Of a DNA stretch of 34,628 bases, positions 34,237 to 34,628 are shown one piece after another. The translations under genes and the position numbers were made by a program. How positions within the stretch are numbered: the first letter of the stretch is position 1; every line of letters begins with the position of its first letter. The DNA is from Deltaproteobacteria bacterium (GTDB lineage Bacteria; Myxococcota_A; Polyangia; Haliangiales; J016). Below the pieces are notes generated by a model that was not told the origin of the DNA, ran no database searches, and saw only the letters and a program-made list of their open reading frames with translations. The stretch is taken from NCBI GenBank assembly GCA_003696105.1, contig RFGE01000114.1, forward strand, positions 1 to 34,628. Reading direction: 5' to 3'.

Positions 34237-34628
34237 CTACAGCCGCGACCATTTCGGGTGATACCGGTACGCGGCGCCGCGGCGCGGCGATGTCCACGCC
34301 ATCTTCTTGTAGCCAGGTCGCCAGTCGACGTGGACGAAGTTCTGACCGCGGTAGTAGCCGACGCCGACGTGGTCGTGCGTGCGCCACAGGAAGTCGCGAA
34401 CGACCTCGATGCGCACGCCGCGTACGCGCAGGTCCACCGCGCGGCCGTGAAAGTGTTTGGAGTTCTTCACGCCGTAGGGCGGCGAGCGGTATCCGGAGAC
34501 GATCTCGATCGTGTGCCCGGGGAATCGGCGCTGAATCTCCGCCAGGATGCGGAGCACCTGCGGATGAATGCGATGGCGCTTTCCCGTGCGGCGACACCGC
34601 ATGAACCGGCGGATGGCGCGAGCCGTGG
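34237..34628 (-). CDS. YcbK/DUF882-like M15 peptidase, N-terminus beyond the window
   Basis: This is the C-terminal 130 residues of a peptidoglycan peptidase-like protein. The frame is still open at the right edge (TARAIRRFMRCRRTGK before the first Met), so the start lies outside. The M15A/DUF882 zinc-site motifs are present: IVSGYRSPPYGV, SKHFHGRAVDLRV (His and Asp ligands) and the terminal HVDWRPG (His ligand). Proteins of this family trim peptide crosslinks in peptidoglycan or remodel the cell wall. It ends in TAG at 34239-34237, about 60 nt from the desaturase palindrome. Confidence 0.85.
   Translation of the reverse strand, partial: TARAIRRFMRCRRTGKRHRIHPQVLRILAEIQRRFPGHTIEIVSGYRSPPYGVKNSKHFHGRAVDLRVRGVRIEVVRDFLWRTHDHVGVGYYRGQNFVHVDWRPGYKKMAWTSPRRGAAYRYHPKWSRL

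Overview
The window is very GC-rich. Its gene content points to a delta-proteobacterial or Myxococcota-type genome: a giant secreted SpvB/RHS protein, Ala/Pro-rich lipoproteins, DUF885, DUF2891 and DUF5916 proteins, an AgmX/TonB-C-like protein and a front-end-type fatty acid desaturase. It looks like chromosomal housekeeping and accessory DNA. I see no phage, integrase, CRISPR array, rRNA or tRNA. Because of the high GC content, long antisense frames are everywhere. Genes were chosen by motif content, start sites and packing.

Left part (1-9972), all on the minus strand: a >2275-codon SpvB/VCBS/RHS secreted protein runs off the left edge. Its reading frame is intact except for two in-frame TAG codons near the N-terminus. 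A small Cys-containing protein is translationally coupled upstream of it. Next come a DUF885 lipoprotein metallopeptidase and a DsbA/FrnE-like thiol oxidoreductase. In the last of these, an in-frame UGA replaces the first Cys of the CPYC active site and is followed by a SECIS-like hairpin, so it is very probably a selenoprotein. A 180-bp near-palindromic, MITE-like element lies directly upstream of it.

Middle part (10267-20465): aat, a divergent NRAMP-like transporter, a quinone oxidoreductase, an M28/PDZ lipoprotein peptidase, nfo, a DUF4442-DUF2891 pair, an unknown glycine-zipper membrane protein and an RlmK-like methyltransferase.

Right part (20547-34628): a minus-strand operon encodes biotin carboxylase, a GcdA-like carboxyltransferase, a biotin carrier and a TlpA-type thioredoxin lipoprotein. 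A DUF5916 outer-membrane protein is divergent from it. A second minus-strand operon pairs a TRAP solute-binding protein with a fused NDP-forming acyl-CoA synthetase. Then follow an AgmX-like protein, a zinc-ribbon/Tudor-like protein, a fatty acid desaturase and the C-terminal part of a YcbK-like M15 peptidase cut by the right edge.

Many genes have a TANNNT-like -10 box only 6-9 nt before the start codon and no Shine-Dalgarno sequence, which suggests widespread leaderless transcription. Others (RHS, its small partner, the selenoprotein, TlpA) have clear GGAGG-type sites. Three intergenic tandem duplications lie at gene 3' ends, and two of them duplicate the stop codon. The items most worth a second look are the selenoprotein, the doubly TAG-interrupted RHS gene with its coupled partner, the leaderless promoter pattern and the MITE-like element.
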